Source of the DNA: an uncultured Roseburia sp. | Lineage (GTDB): Bacteria > Bacillota > Clostridia > Lachnospirales > Lachnospiraceae | Direction: 5' to 3' | Length of the DNA: 55,133 bases | Assembly: GCA_910587865.1 (NCBI GenBank) | Contig: CAJUNX010000007.1 | Coordinates: 1 to 55,133, forward strand | In this document: in pieces, positions 44,976 through 53,408 of the stretch | Numbering within the stretch: position 1 is the stretch's first letter | Layout of the letters: every line of letters starts with the position of its first letter | Translations under genes and position numbers: made by a program | The notes under the pieces: model-generated | Seen by the model: the letters and a program-made list of their open reading frames with translations, nothing else | Told to the model about the DNA's origin: nothing | Database searches by the model: none

Positions 44976-45951
44976 AGTTTTTTCCATGGTTTTTGTTCTG
45001 GCGTTTGTTTTTCTGACGGGCTGCGGGCAGCAGACGGAAATACCGGATGCATACGATGTCTATGAGCTGACGGACCGTTTCGGAGGTGCCGGCGCCGTTG
45101 GGCAGTCGACGCAGATTCCGTATTTTTCCGACAGTCTGTGCGTTTCGGAGGATGTTTCCATCGGTACGGATGTGACGGACTCCCAGGTAGCCGGCGCGGC
45201 GGGTGCGTTTAACCTGTCGACGGGCAACGTCATCTATGCGAAGAATCTGTATCAGCGGATGTATCCTGCGAGTACGACAAAGATTCTGACCGCTTATCTT
45301 GTATTAAAATACTGCAGCGATCTGGACGCATATGTGACGGTCAGCGAACATGCGGCCGATCAGGCCAGCGACTCCTCGGTCTGCAATCTGAAAGCCGGTG
45401 ATGTCATGCGGGTGCGCGATCTGCTCTACGGGATGATGCTGCGGAGCGGAAATGACGCCGCGATTGCGCTTGCGGAATATATTTCCGGGGATGAGGCTGC
45501 TTTTGCGGAGCTGATGAACCAGGAGGCTTACGCTATGGGCGCGACCCATTCGCATTTCGTGAATTCGAACGGGCTTCCGGACGAAAACCATTATACGACG
45601 ATTTATGACATGTATCTGATTTTTGCAAAAGCGCTTGAAAACGATACGTTTTCCGGTATTCTTCAGGCGAACTCCTATGATGTGTCTTACAAAAACGCAC
45701 AGGGAGAGGAGGAAGAGCAGACGTGGAAGAGTACCAATCTGTATCTGACCGGAGAGACGAAGGCTCCGGAGGGGATTTCCGTGGTCGGAGGAAAGACCGG
45801 GACAACCGGCGACGCAGGCTATTGTCTTGCGCTGTGCTCGTTTAACGCGTCCGGGGAGGCGATCGTCTCGATTGTGTTTAAGGCGGACGGCAGAGCGGAC
45901 CTGTATCTGCTGATGAATCAGATTCTGCAGGGGTTTGCAGGCGGGGTGTGA
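44959..45951 (+). CDS. D-alanyl-D-alanine carboxypeptidase lipoprotein (DacF-like)
   Basis: Penicillin-binding D,D-carboxypeptidase of the S11 family, 330 residues. Active-site motifs are SxxK in PASTTKIL (Ser105), SGN in LRSGNDAA and KTGT in GGKTGTTGDAGYC. It has a lipobox FLTGC (Cys22), so it is anchored by lipid rather than by the C-terminal amphipathic helix typical of DacA/DacF; the C-terminal PBP5-like domain is also absent. The start is GTG at 44959, inside the end of the preceding gene. It is the last gene of the shape and division cluster. Confidence 0.88.
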   Translation: MRCINKVFSMVFVLAFVFLTGCGQQTEIPDAYDVYELTDRFGGAGAVGQSTQIPYFSDSLCVSEDVSIGTDVTDSQVAGAAGAFNLSTGNVIYAKNLYQRMYPASTTKILTAYLVLKYCSDLDAYVTVSEHAADQASDSSVCNLKAGDVMRVRDLLYGMMLRSGNDAAIALAEYISGDEAAFAELMNQEAYAMGATHSHFVNSNGLPDENHYTTIYDMYLIFAKALENDTFSGILQANSYDVSYKNAQGEEEEQTWKSTNLYLTGETKAPEGISVVGGKTGTTGDAGYCLALCSFNASGEAIVSIVFKADGRADLYLLMNQILQGFAGGV

Positions 45952-45976
45952 AGTTGACAGGAACTGATAAAATAGG

Positions 45977-46005
45977 TTGTATTTTGCCCCCGTTTATACT
46001 ATACT
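45977..46005 (+). promoter_or_regulatory. Promoter of the small P-loop protein gene
   Basis: TTGTAT (45977-45982) and TATACT (46000-46005) with a 17-bp spacer. A separate TTGACA at 45954-45959 has no suitable -10 partner. Confidence 0.5.
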
Positions 46006-46076
46006 AGAGATATCAAATCAACTGTTTTGTACGCCAGTCAGATATGCAAAGAAACAGTGAATCAGGAGGAAATGAC

Positions 46077-46499
46077 ATGATAGAGATTATTTCAGGTGAA
46101 AAGGGAAAAGGAAAGACAAAGGAGCTGCTTGACAGAGTGAATGCCTCTGTATCTTCCGCATCGGGGAACATTGTTTACCTCGACAAGAGTCAGAAGCATA
46201 TGTATGAGCTGCACAACCGGATTCGTCTGATCAATGTGAGGGATTATCCGTTAGACGATTGTGATGAGTTCCTCGGTTTTATCTGCGGGATTGTATCGCA
46301 GGATAACGATCTGGAAGAGATGTATCTGGACAGTTTTCTTACCATCGCAGCGATTGAGACGGACGAGGAGCTCTGCCATGCGATCGAGAAGCTTGATATC
46401 ATCAGTGAAAAATATAATGTAAAATTTATTTTAAGTGTTTCCAGGAACGAAGCCGAGCTTCCTGACTGTGCAAAAGCGAAAATTGTCATTTCCCTGTAA
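46077..46499 (+). CDS. Small conserved P-loop protein
   Basis: A 140-residue protein opening with IIEISGEKGKGKTKE-like sequence: the motif GEKGKGKT is a Walker A at residues 7-14. A short strand NIVYLDKS follows, and the C-terminus KFILSVSRNEAELPDCAKAKIVISL resembles the last strands of a small ATPase. There is no clear Walker B acidic pair. Relatives in Clostridia are uncharacterised, sometimes loosely labelled PilT-like. The start at 46077 follows CAGGAGGAAATGAC, and it has its own promoter and hairpin, so it is probably monocistronic. Confidence 0.75.
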   Translation: MIEIISGEKGKGKTKELLDRVNASVSSASGNIVYLDKSQKHMYELHNRIRLINVRDYPLDDCDEFLGFICGIVSQDNDLEEMYLDSFLTIAAIETDEELCHAIEKLDIISEKYNVKFILSVSRNEAELPDCAKAKIVISL

Positions 46500-46560
46500 T
46501 CGGAACAGAATGTCAGGGCATGAAACGGCGGATGTTCGGATTTCGGACTGCCGCTTTATC

Positions 46561-46597
46561 GGCAAGGGGCGCCACGCTTTGCGTGACGCCCCTTGCC
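46561..46597. terminator. Hairpin between convergent genes, probable terminator
   Basis: Outer arms GGCAAGGGGCG (46561-46571) and CGCCCCTTGCC (46587-46597) are perfect, an inner CACGC/GCGTG pair follows after one mismatch, and the loop is TTT. No T run on either strand, so termination is likely but not certain. It separates the P-loop gene from the converging DUF378 gene. Confidence 0.6.
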
Positions 46598-46610
46598 ACG
46601 GCAGGAGAAC

Positions 46611-46820
46611 TTATTCGCCGACAGAGCGGATACGTCCGAATAAGCTTAAGAGATAGAGACCGCCGATGCCGACCACTGCATAAATAATACGGGAAAACCA
46701 GGTCATATCCCCGAATACAAAAGCAACCAGGTCAAAGCGGAAAAAACCGATCAGTCCCCAGTTGACTGCTCCGATAATCACCAATGCAAGTAACGTATAG
46801 TCAAGCCAGTTTGTTTTCAT
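46611..46820 (-). CDS. DUF378 small membrane protein
   Basis: A 69-residue protein with two membrane helices. WLDYTLLALVIIGAVNWGLIGFFRFDLVAFVFGD is the DUF378 signature (YuzA-like), and FSRIIYAVVGIGGLYLL forms the second helix. Function unknown. The start at 46820 follows AAAGGAGGCATCTT on the minus strand. It is monocistronic. Confidence 0.88.
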   Translation of the reverse strand: MKTNWLDYTLLALVIIGAVNWGLIGFFRFDLVAFVFGDMTWFSRIIYAVVGIGGLYLLSLFGRIRSVGE

Positions 46821-46957
46821 AAGATGCCTCCTTTTTTCTATAGTCTCTGCCAGAAATCATTTTTTATGCATGTCAGGCGTTGTTTTTCCTTCCATATAAT
46901 GCTAAAATATTACTGCCGTGTGAACGACCATGGAATAAGAGAAGGGTGGATGGGTTT

Positions 46958-48349
46958 TTGGCAAAAAATAAAAAAGTAGTAAAATACAAAAGACCGTTCA
47001 GTCTGAATATCGGTATTGTTATTTTTCTGATTATTTTTATATATCTCGTATATAATGCGTATTCTTATTTTACTGCGATTCATGTCTCGCCCTATGAAGT
47101 GGTGCAGGGAACCATGGCGGAGAACAATATTTACCGCGGCCTGGCGCTGCGTGAGGAGCAGGTATACCGCTCCGATTATTCAGGGGCGCTCAATTATTAT
47201 GTCCGGGAGGCATCGCGGGTCGGCAACGGCAATCTGGTCTGTTCCGTGGATGAAAACGGCGACATTTCAAACATGATCAACGAAGCCAGATCGGATATCG
47301 CAATGCTTGACCGGTCGGATCTCTCCGAGCTGGAGGAAGATATCTATGGATTTCAGGCGTCCTATGACAGCCAGGATTTTTATCAGGTGTATTCGTTTAA
47401 GGACGGACTCGGCTCCTCGCTCAACGAGCTGCTGAGTTTAAAAGCGTTAAACAGTATCTCGGATTATGCATCGGGTGCGCAGGCGGGAAATACGTTTCAC
47501 CCGGTCAGTGCGGACCGGCCAGGGATTGTCGCTTATTATACGGACGGCTATGAAAGCGTCACAACGGATACGTTTACCGCGGATATGTTCGACGAATCCG
47601 CTTACAACCGGACAAACAGTCAGAACCTGCTGACGGTCAGCGCGGGAGATCCGATCTATAAGCTGGTCACAAGCGAGTACTGGGATATCGTGATTCCGAT
47701 CGGCCAGAAGCTTGCGGACGAGCTTGCGGGAGGCAGCGGCATCCGGATCCGTTTTGTAAAAGACGACAAGAAGCTTTCCGTGACTTATACACTGACCAGA
47801 CAGGGAGAGCAGAATTACCTGATTCTTCATCTGCAGAATTCCATGATTCGTTATGTGAAAGACCGGTATATCGAGGTGGAACTTCTTCTGGCAGAGGAGA
47901 CGGGACTTAAAATTCCGAATTCTTCGATCACAAGAAAAGAGTTTTTCACCGTTCCGATCGAGTATTTTCTAAAGGGCGGTGATTCGGACGAGGAAGGTCT
48001 TCTGGTCCGACGGGTGGATGCGGACGGTGAAGCCGGAACAGAATTTGTCTCTCCCGAGATCTATTATCAGACAGAGAGCCATTATTATATCGACAGCGAG
48101 CAGGTATCGGCGGACGATGTGATTCTGATGCCGGATTCTTCCACGAGTTACCGGATCGGGACAAGAACCGCGAGCCTGCAGGGCGTATACAATATCAATA
48201 AGGGATACGCTGTGTTCAAACAGATTGATATTCTTTATCAGAATGAGGAATATACGATTGTAAAAACAGGAACGTCCTACGGGATTTCATTGTATGATCA
48301 CATCGCGCTGGACGGAAGCAAAATCAAAGAGCATGATCTGATTCAGTAG
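46958..48349 (+). CDS. HlyD-like membrane-anchored adaptor protein
   Basis: A 463-residue bitopic protein. A basic N-terminus and one transmembrane helix (about residues 17-37, IGIVIFLIIFIYLVYNAYSYF) precede a large extracytoplasmic region with VVQGTMAENNIYRGLALREEQVYRSDYSG, a lipoyl/barrel-sandwich-like opening of HlyD-type adaptors. There is no partner ABC or RND transporter beside it. Clostridial homologues lie near yggS and sepF, which hints at an envelope or division role (inference). I take TTG at 46958 behind AAGGGTGG; GTG at 46946 is the alternative. A TATAAT at 46895-46900 may be its -10. Confidence 0.75.
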   Translation: MAKNKKVVKYKRPFSLNIGIVIFLIIFIYLVYNAYSYFTAIHVSPYEVVQGTMAENNIYRGLALREEQVYRSDYSGALNYYVREASRVGNGNLVCSVDENGDISNMINEARSDIAMLDRSDLSELEEDIYGFQASYDSQDFYQVYSFKDGLGSSLNELLSLKALNSISDYASGAQAGNTFHPVSADRPGIVAYYTDGYESVTTDTFTADMFDESAYNRTNSQNLLTVSAGDPIYKLVTSEYWDIVIPIGQKLADELAGGSGIRIRFVKDDKKLSVTYTLTRQGEQNYLILHLQNSMIRYVKDRYIEVELLLAEETGLKIPNSSITRKEFFTVPIEYFLKGGDSDEEGLLVRRVDADGEAGTEFVSPEIYYQTESHYYIDSEQVSADDVILMPDSSTSYRIGTRTASLQGVYNINKGYAVFKQIDILYQNEEYTIVKTGTSYGISLYDHIALDGSKIKEHDLIQ

Positions 48350-48390
48350 AGAACTTTTGCATAGACAGATCAGAATGGGAGGAAGGTAAA

Positions 48391-49119
48391 ATGTTAAAGG
48401 ATAATTTAAAAAAGGTAGAACAGTGTGTGGAGGAAGCATGCCGCCGCGCGGGACGGTCCAGAGACGAAGTGACACTGATCGCGGTCAGCAAGACGAAGCC
48501 GGTTTCCCTCCTGCAGGAGGCTTACGCGGAGGGAGTGCGGAATTTCGGTGAGAATAAAGTGCAGGAGCTGTGTAAAAAGACCGGGGAGATGCCCGCGGAT
48601 GTCCGCTGGCATATGATCGGCCATCTGCAGCGGAATAAGGTGCGTCAGATCATCGATCAGGTGGCGCTGATTCATTCCGTGGATACCTACCGGCTTGCGG
48701 AGGAGATCAATATACAGGCGTTAAAGCGGGGCAGAATCGTTCCGATCCTTGTCGAGGTCAATATTGCGGAGGAGGAATCGAAGTTCGGTACGAGTGCAGA
48801 GGATGCCATTCAGCTGGTGGAAGAGATCTCGAAACTGGAAAATATCAGGATAAAGGGGCTTATGACGGTGGCGCCCAATGTGGAGAATGCGGAGGAAAAC
48901 CGCACGTATTTTCGGAAAATCCGGCAATTATCTGTTGACATAAGAAATAAAAACATAGATAATGTATCTATGGAAATTTTGTCTATGGGTATGACCGGGG
49001 ATTATGAGGTCGCGATAGAAGAGGGCGCGACCATGGTGCGTGTCGGTACCGGGATTTTCGGGGAACGTATCTATAGCCGGACCGGCGATACCGTGTCCGC
49101 GGACAGGGATAGTGTGTAG
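48391..49119 (+). CDS. yggS: YggS/PLPBP family pyridoxal phosphate homeostasis protein
   Basis: A 242-residue TIM-barrel PLP-binding protein that buffers PLP; it has no known catalytic activity. The cofactor Lys is in IAVSKTKP, and NFGENKVQEL, WHMIGHLQRNK, EVNIAEEESKFG and LSMGMTGDYEVAIEEGATMVRVG are the family motifs. The start follows GGGAGGAAGG. It lies upstream of sepF, as in many Firmicutes. Confidence 0.95.
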   Translation: MLKDNLKKVEQCVEEACRRAGRSRDEVTLIAVSKTKPVSLLQEAYAEGVRNFGENKVQELCKKTGEMPADVRWHMIGHLQRNKVRQIIDQVALIHSVDTYRLAEEINIQALKRGRIVPILVEVNIAEEESKFGTSAEDAIQLVEEISKLENIRIKGLMTVAPNVENAEENRTYFRKIRQLSVDIRNKNIDNVSMEILSMGMTGDYEVAIEEGATMVRVGTGIFGERIYSRTGDTVSADRDSV

Positions 49120-49135
49120 TAAATAGGAGAACAAA

Positions 49136-49696
49136 ATGAGCGTTCTGGATAAATTTTTAAATATTATGCGTCTGAATCCGGATGATGACGACGATTTTTA
49201 TAACGAAGATTATGATGATTATGATGACGATTATGAAGATGAGCCGGTGAAGACAAAGACTTCCACGCGTAAAAGCAAGAGTAAGAGCAGAGATGACGAT
49301 GATTTTGACGATGATTTTGATGATGTGACTTCGAAAGAGAAGCAGCCGCGTACCTCCTCGAAGGTGACGCCGATCCGGCCGTCAAAGAAGCAGTCGTCTT
49401 CCGGCATGGAGGTGTGTGTGATCAAGCCGACCTCCGTCGAGGATGCCAGAGAGATTACAGAGACATTGTTAAATAACCGCACGGTGGTTTTGAATGTGGA
49501 AGGGCTTGACGTGGAGATTGCGCAGAGAATCATAGATTTTACATCGGGGTCCTGTTTCGCGATCAGCGGCAATCTGCAGAAGATTTCAAATTACATATTT
49601 ATCATTACACCGTCAACCGTTGATATTTCAGGTGATTTTCTGAGTCTTGTGGACAATTTTCAGGGCAGAGGACTTCACTCGGACTTTTCATTATGA
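49136..49696 (+). CDS. sepF: Cell division protein SepF
   Basis: FtsZ-bundling protein that anchors the Z ring to the membrane. The N-terminal amphipathic helix is MSVLDKFLNIMRLN. It is followed by a long Asp/Tyr-rich then Lys/Ser-rich linker (about residues 18-90) and the globular domain VCVIKPTSVEDAREITETLLNNRTVVLNVEGLDVEIAQRIIDFTSGSCFAISGNLQKIS. It has 186 residues; the length over Bacillus SepF is in the linker. The stop overlaps the ylmH start. Confidence 0.94.
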   Translation: MSVLDKFLNIMRLNPDDDDDFYNEDYDDYDDDYEDEPVKTKTSTRKSKSKSRDDDDFDDDFDDVTSKEKQPRTSSKVTPIRPSKKQSSSGMEVCVIKPTSVEDAREITETLLNNRTVVLNVEGLDVEIAQRIIDFTSGSCFAISGNLQKISNYIFIITPSTVDISGDFLSLVDNFQGRGLHSDFSL

Positions 49697-50460
49697 ACGA
49701 AGAGGAATTATGTAAAAAGCGGCTGCTTGATCTCTCGGGACAGGCGGACCGCAGAGGAATCGCTTTGTTCAGCGATTTCCTGAATCTGAACGAACAGAAT
49801 ATTTATCACCAGATCAGGCAGCTTTTCGCAACGCGGACAGAATGCTTTGGCGGTGTCTCGTATGCGGAGCGTCAGATGATTGCGTTCATCCCTGATGCTC
49901 TTTCTTTGTGGGGGGATACGGAGATCACGTTTCCCATTACCGCACTGCGCGCAGTGCCGGCCTCGCCGCGGTTTGCGGAGACGCTCGGTCATCGTGATAT
50001 TCTCGGTGCGCTGATGAATCTCGGGATCGACCGGGGCAGAATCGGTGACATCATTGTCGGAGACGGCGAGTATTTTATCCTGTGTGAGCGCGGCATAGCG
50101 GAGTTTGTGACGGATCAGCTGCGTCAGATCCGACATACTGCCGTCCGGCTTGAGGCGTGTGCAGCGGATGAGATCCGGTCTGTTCAGACGATCACGGAAT
50201 GTGACGGTATCATAACTTCCGTACGCCTGGACGCCGTCATTGCCTGTATCTGCCATTTATCGCGCAGTCAGGCCGCCGCGCTGATCACAAAAGAAAAGGT
50301 GTTTGTCGGCGGAAAGCTGATGCACAATCCCTCGGCCGCCTGTCATCCGCAGGATATCATCTCTGTGCGGGGATACGGACGGTTTGTTTTTCTGAAGGAA
50401 TATGGGGAGACAAAAAAGGGAAGAATCCGGTTTGTGTACGGGGTTTACGGAAGGGAGTAG
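49693..50460 (+). CDS. ylmH: YlmH-like S4-domain RNA-binding protein
   Basis: A 255-residue protein. The N-terminal region includes RIGDIIVGDGEYFILCERGIAEFVTDQL, and the C-terminal S4 domain is RLDAVIACICHLSRSQAAALITKEKVFVGGKLM. YlmH binds the ribosome in Bacillus and has been linked to rescue of stalled translation. It overlaps sepF by four bases and precedes aroB. Confidence 0.9.
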   Translation: MNEEELCKKRLLDLSGQADRRGIALFSDFLNLNEQNIYHQIRQLFATRTECFGGVSYAERQMIAFIPDALSLWGDTEITFPITALRAVPASPRFAETLGHRDILGALMNLGIDRGRIGDIIVGDGEYFILCERGIAEFVTDQLRQIRHTAVRLEACAADEIRSVQTITECDGIITSVRLDAVIACICHLSRSQAAALITKEKVFVGGKLMHNPSAACHPQDIISVRGYGRFVFLKEYGETKKGRIRFVYGVYGRE

Positions 50461-50463
50461 AGG

Positions 50464-51555
50464 ATGGCAAAATCAATTACGGTGACAACGGAGGGCGCGA
50501 AAAGCTATGAGATCTGCCTGCGCCATGATTTTTCGGAGCTTGCGGGAATGCTGCGGGAACTGGGATATCAGAGGGATCAGAAGGTCTGCATTGTCACGGA
50601 TTCCAATGTGAGCCCCCTTTATGCGGATGAGGTGAGACGGGAGCTTTCCGCATGTTTTGATACGGTGATGACACATGTCTTTTCGGCCGGGGAGGAGCAA
50701 AAGAACCTCGCGACCGTGGAAACGCTGTACGAGCTTCTCATCGTGAACCATTTTGACCGGAGGGATCTGCTCGTCGCACTCGGCGGCGGAGTCACCGGGG
50801 ATCTGACCGGTTTTGCGGCGGCGACCTATCTGCGCGGCATTGATTTTATTCAGGTGCCGACAACGCTTTTGGCGCAGGTCGACAGCAGTATCGGCGGCAA
50901 AACGGGGGTGGATTTTTTACAGTATAAAAATATGGTCGGCGCATTTTATCAGCCGGGGCTGGTCTATATGAATCTCGCGACGCTTGCGACGCTTCCGGAA
51001 AAACAGATTGTTTCCGGCATGGGCGAGATCATCAAACATGGTCTGATCAAAGATGCCGGTTATTTCCGATGGCTCACCGCACAGCAGGAGGCCATCGCCG
51101 CACAGCTGCCGGCGGCGATGGAGGAGATGATCTGGCGCAGCTGCCTGATTAAGCGCGAGGTCGTGGAACGGGATCCGAAGGAGATGGGGGAGCGCGCGCT
51201 GCTGAATTTCGGACATACCATCGGCCATGCGATCGAAAAGCTTTCCGGCTTTTCCCTCACCCACGGGGAATGCGTGGGGCTTGGCGCGATTGCCGCCGCA
51301 TATCTTTCCGTGCAGACGGGTACGATCACAAAAGACGTGTGCGATGAGATTGAGGCATGTTTTCGCAGATTTGGTTTTGCGGATCATGTCGGCGGCCTGT
51401 CGGCATCAGAGGTTTTGAATGCGACGAAATCCGACAAAAAGATGGTGGGAAATCGTGTGAAATTTATCCTGCTTACATCTGTAGGAAACGCATATATCTG
51501 CCGTGACCTGTCGGACGAACAGTTGATGGAAGGGATTGCTTATGTCTGCCGCTGA
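50464..51555 (+). CDS. aroB: 3-dehydroquinate synthase
   Basis: Second shikimate-pathway enzyme: converts DAHP to 3-dehydroquinate with NAD and a divalent metal. NAD and metal motifs include ALGGGVTGDLTGFAAATYLRGIDFIQVPTTLLAQVDSSIGGKTGVD, GMGEIIKHGLI and LLNFGHTIGHAIEK. It has 363 residues, normal. No other aro gene is adjacent; its placement inside a division and lipoprotein-processing run is unusual. It overlaps lspA by 14 bases. Confidence 0.96.
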   Translation: MAKSITVTTEGAKSYEICLRHDFSELAGMLRELGYQRDQKVCIVTDSNVSPLYADEVRRELSACFDTVMTHVFSAGEEQKNLATVETLYELLIVNHFDRRDLLVALGGGVTGDLTGFAAATYLRGIDFIQVPTTLLAQVDSSIGGKTGVDFLQYKNMVGAFYQPGLVYMNLATLATLPEKQIVSGMGEIIKHGLIKDAGYFRWLTAQQEAIAAQLPAAMEEMIWRSCLIKREVVERDPKEMGERALLNFGHTIGHAIEKLSGFSLTHGECVGLGAIAAAYLSVQTGTITKDVCDEIEACFRRFGFADHVGGLSASEVLNATKSDKKMVGNRVKFILLTSVGNAYICRDLSDEQLMEGIAYVCR

Positions 51556-52087
51556 ACAAAAAATAAATCAACATTTAAAAAAAGGAATTCTCGGGCTGGT
51601 GAGCGCCTGTATTCTTGTGTTTTTGGATCTTATTACAAAGCATTTGGCCGTGACGCATCTGAAGGATCAGGCACCTGTCGTTCTCTGGCAGGGCGTGTTT
51701 GAACTGCGTTATCTGGAAAACCGGGGGGCAGCGTTCGGGATTCTGCAGAACGGCCGGATGCTGTTTCTCCCGATGACGATCGTTTTTCTGATACTGATCC
51801 TGTATGTCTTCATTCGCCGGATTCCCTGTGAGCGCCGGTATTTTGGAATGAATGTGGTTGCCGTGCTGTTTTTTTCAGGGGCTGTCGGCAATTTTACCGA
51901 TCGGACGATCAATGGCTATGTGGTCGATTTTTTTTATTTCTGTCTGATTGATTTCCCGATTTTTAACGTCGCCGATATCTATGTCACGACAGCGGCCGGG
52001 CTTTTGATCCTTCTTTGTCTTTGCTATTACAAAGAGGAAGATTTTGAACGTGTGCTGCCCGGATGGTTTCATGCGGATGAGAAGTGA
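51542..52087 (+). CDS. lspA: Lipoprotein signal peptidase
   Basis: Aspartic protease that removes the signal peptide from prolipoproteins at the membrane. It has four hydrophobic segments in 181 residues. Catalytic motifs are GNFTDRTINGYVVDF (first Asp region) and FPIFNVAD (second Asp). LENRGAAFGIL is the conserved substrate-side motif. The start at 51542 follows GGAAGGG; an in-frame TTG at 51536 is less likely. It would process the several lipoproteins encoded in this window. Confidence 0.95.
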   Translation: MSAAEQKINQHLKKGILGLVSACILVFLDLITKHLAVTHLKDQAPVVLWQGVFELRYLENRGAAFGILQNGRMLFLPMTIVFLILILYVFIRRIPCERRYFGMNVVAVLFFSGAVGNFTDRTINGYVVDFFYFCLIDFPIFNVADIYVTTAAGLLILLCLCYYKEEDFERVLPGWFHADEK

Positions 52088-52092
52088 TCCGT

Positions 52093-52340
52093 GCGGGAGC
52101 CGGAAGACAGCCGGGGTTCACTGAAACGGAACGGGAGGGCGCGGAGGCGCCAGGACGGGGATACGGGCGTGGAGGCGCGGGAGCCGGAAGACAGCCGGGG
52201 TTCGCTGAAACAGGAACGGGAGGGCGCGGAGGCGCCAGGACGGGGATACGGGCGTGAAGACGCGGGAGCCGGAAGGCAGCCGGGGTTCACTGAAATAGGA
52301 ACGGGAGGGCGCGGAGGCGCCAGGACGGGGATACGTGGGA
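52093..52340 (+). repeat. 84-85 bp tandem array upstream of the RluD-type gene
   Basis: Three copies start at 52093 (84 bp), 52177 (85 bp) and 52262 (about 79 bp). Each holds GCGGGAGCCGGAAG, CAGCCGGGGTTC and GGCGCGGAGGCGCCAGGACG. It fills the 311-base gap after lspA, together with a short tail. From GTG 52091, four bases after the lspA stop, one frame is open through the array for 103 codons and ends in an ATGA overlap with the next gene at 52399. Translation is unproven, and the one-base difference between copies means the peptide is not a regular repeat. Confidence 0.88.
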
Positions 52341-52398
52341 ATGGGATTCGTGGAATGGAGTGTGAAAAACAATCCGCGTCGGAACGGAAGGGAAACAG

Positions 52399-53322
52399 AT
52401 GAGGACAGAAACCTTTGAAGTGGAAAACGAATATGAAGGAGAGCGGCTTGACAGGTATCTCGGTCTGATTTTTCAGAAAACAGATGCCGGATTGTCCCGC
52501 TCTTTTTTTCAAAAGCTGATCCGGGAAGGGGCGGTCACGGTCAATGACAGTGTGCAGAAAGCCAGTTACCGCCTTTGCGAGGAGGATATCATTGTCGTGA
52601 CGATTCCGGATGCGGTGGCTACACCGGTGGTCCCGGAAGCGATTCCTTTGGATATTCTCTATGAGGATGAAGATCTTCTCGTCGTCAATAAGCCAAAAGG
52701 GATGGTGGTGCATCCATCAGCCGGACACGAATCAGGAACGCTGGTCAATGCGGTACTGTATCACTGCAGAGACAGTCTCTCCGGCATCAATGGGGAAATC
52801 CGCCCGGGCATCGTGCACCGCATTGATATGGATACTACGGGCTCTCTGATCGTATGCAAAAATGACGAGAGCCATGTGTGTATTGCGGAACAGATTCGCG
52901 TCCATTCCGTTGTGCGGAGGTATCGCGGGATTGTCTGCGGCGTGATAAAGCAGGAGACAGGAACCGTAAATGCACCGATCGGGCGCCATCCCGTTGACCG
53001 GAAAAAGATGGCGGTAAACGAAAAAAACGGGAAGCCCGCAGTCACACATTACCGCGTCCTGGAACGTTTTTCCCGCTATACGTATATGGAATTTGAGCTG
53101 GAGACCGGCCGCACTCATCAGATCCGCGTCCATATGGCATCCATCGGTCATCCGCTTCTGGGTGATACGCTGTATTCCGCCGGAAAAAGTCCTTACCGTC
53201 TGCAGGGGCAGACATTGCATGCCATGACCATCGGATTTCTTCATCCGCGCAGCCGCAAATACCTGGAAGTTTCGGCACCGCTCCCGGCATATTTTATAAA
53301 AATATTGGCTGACTTGCATTAA
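52399..53322 (+). CDS. RluD-family 23S rRNA pseudouridine synthase
   Basis: A 307-residue RluA/RluD-type enzyme. The N-terminal S4 domain is ERLDRYLGLIFQKTDAGLSRSFFQKLIREGAVTVN. The catalytic motif is HRIDMDTTG with Asp143, followed by RYRGIVCGVI and LETGRTHQIRVHMASIGHPLLGDTLY. The target uridine cannot be read from sequence, so no symbol is given; after lspA this is usually YlyB/RluD. The start follows GGAAGGGAAACAG. There are about 80 bases of AT-rich sequence after it. Confidence 0.93.
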   Translation: MRTETFEVENEYEGERLDRYLGLIFQKTDAGLSRSFFQKLIREGAVTVNDSVQKASYRLCEEDIIVVTIPDAVATPVVPEAIPLDILYEDEDLLVVNKPKGMVVHPSAGHESGTLVNAVLYHCRDSLSGINGEIRPGIVHRIDMDTTGSLIVCKNDESHVCIAEQIRVHSVVRRYRGIVCGVIKQETGTVNAPIGRHPVDRKKMAVNEKNGKPAVTHYRVLERFSRYTYMEFELETGRTHQIRVHMASIGHPLLGDTLYSAGKSPYRLQGQTLHAMTIGFLHPRSRKYLEVSAPLPAYFIKILADLH

Positions 53323-53369
53323 TAATATGTAAATTTCAATTAATTCTTTCATTTTGCGTGAAAATGTAG

Positions 53370-53375
53370 TATAAT
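53370..53375 (+). promoter_or_regulatory. -10 element of the cytidylate-kinase-like gene
   Basis: A perfect TATAAT 34 bases before the gene. The matching -35 is weak (TTTCAT at 53347-53352, 17-bp spacer). Confidence 0.5.
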
Positions 53376-53408
53376 ACAAATATAGAGATTTAGAAAGGCG
53401 GGGTGACT

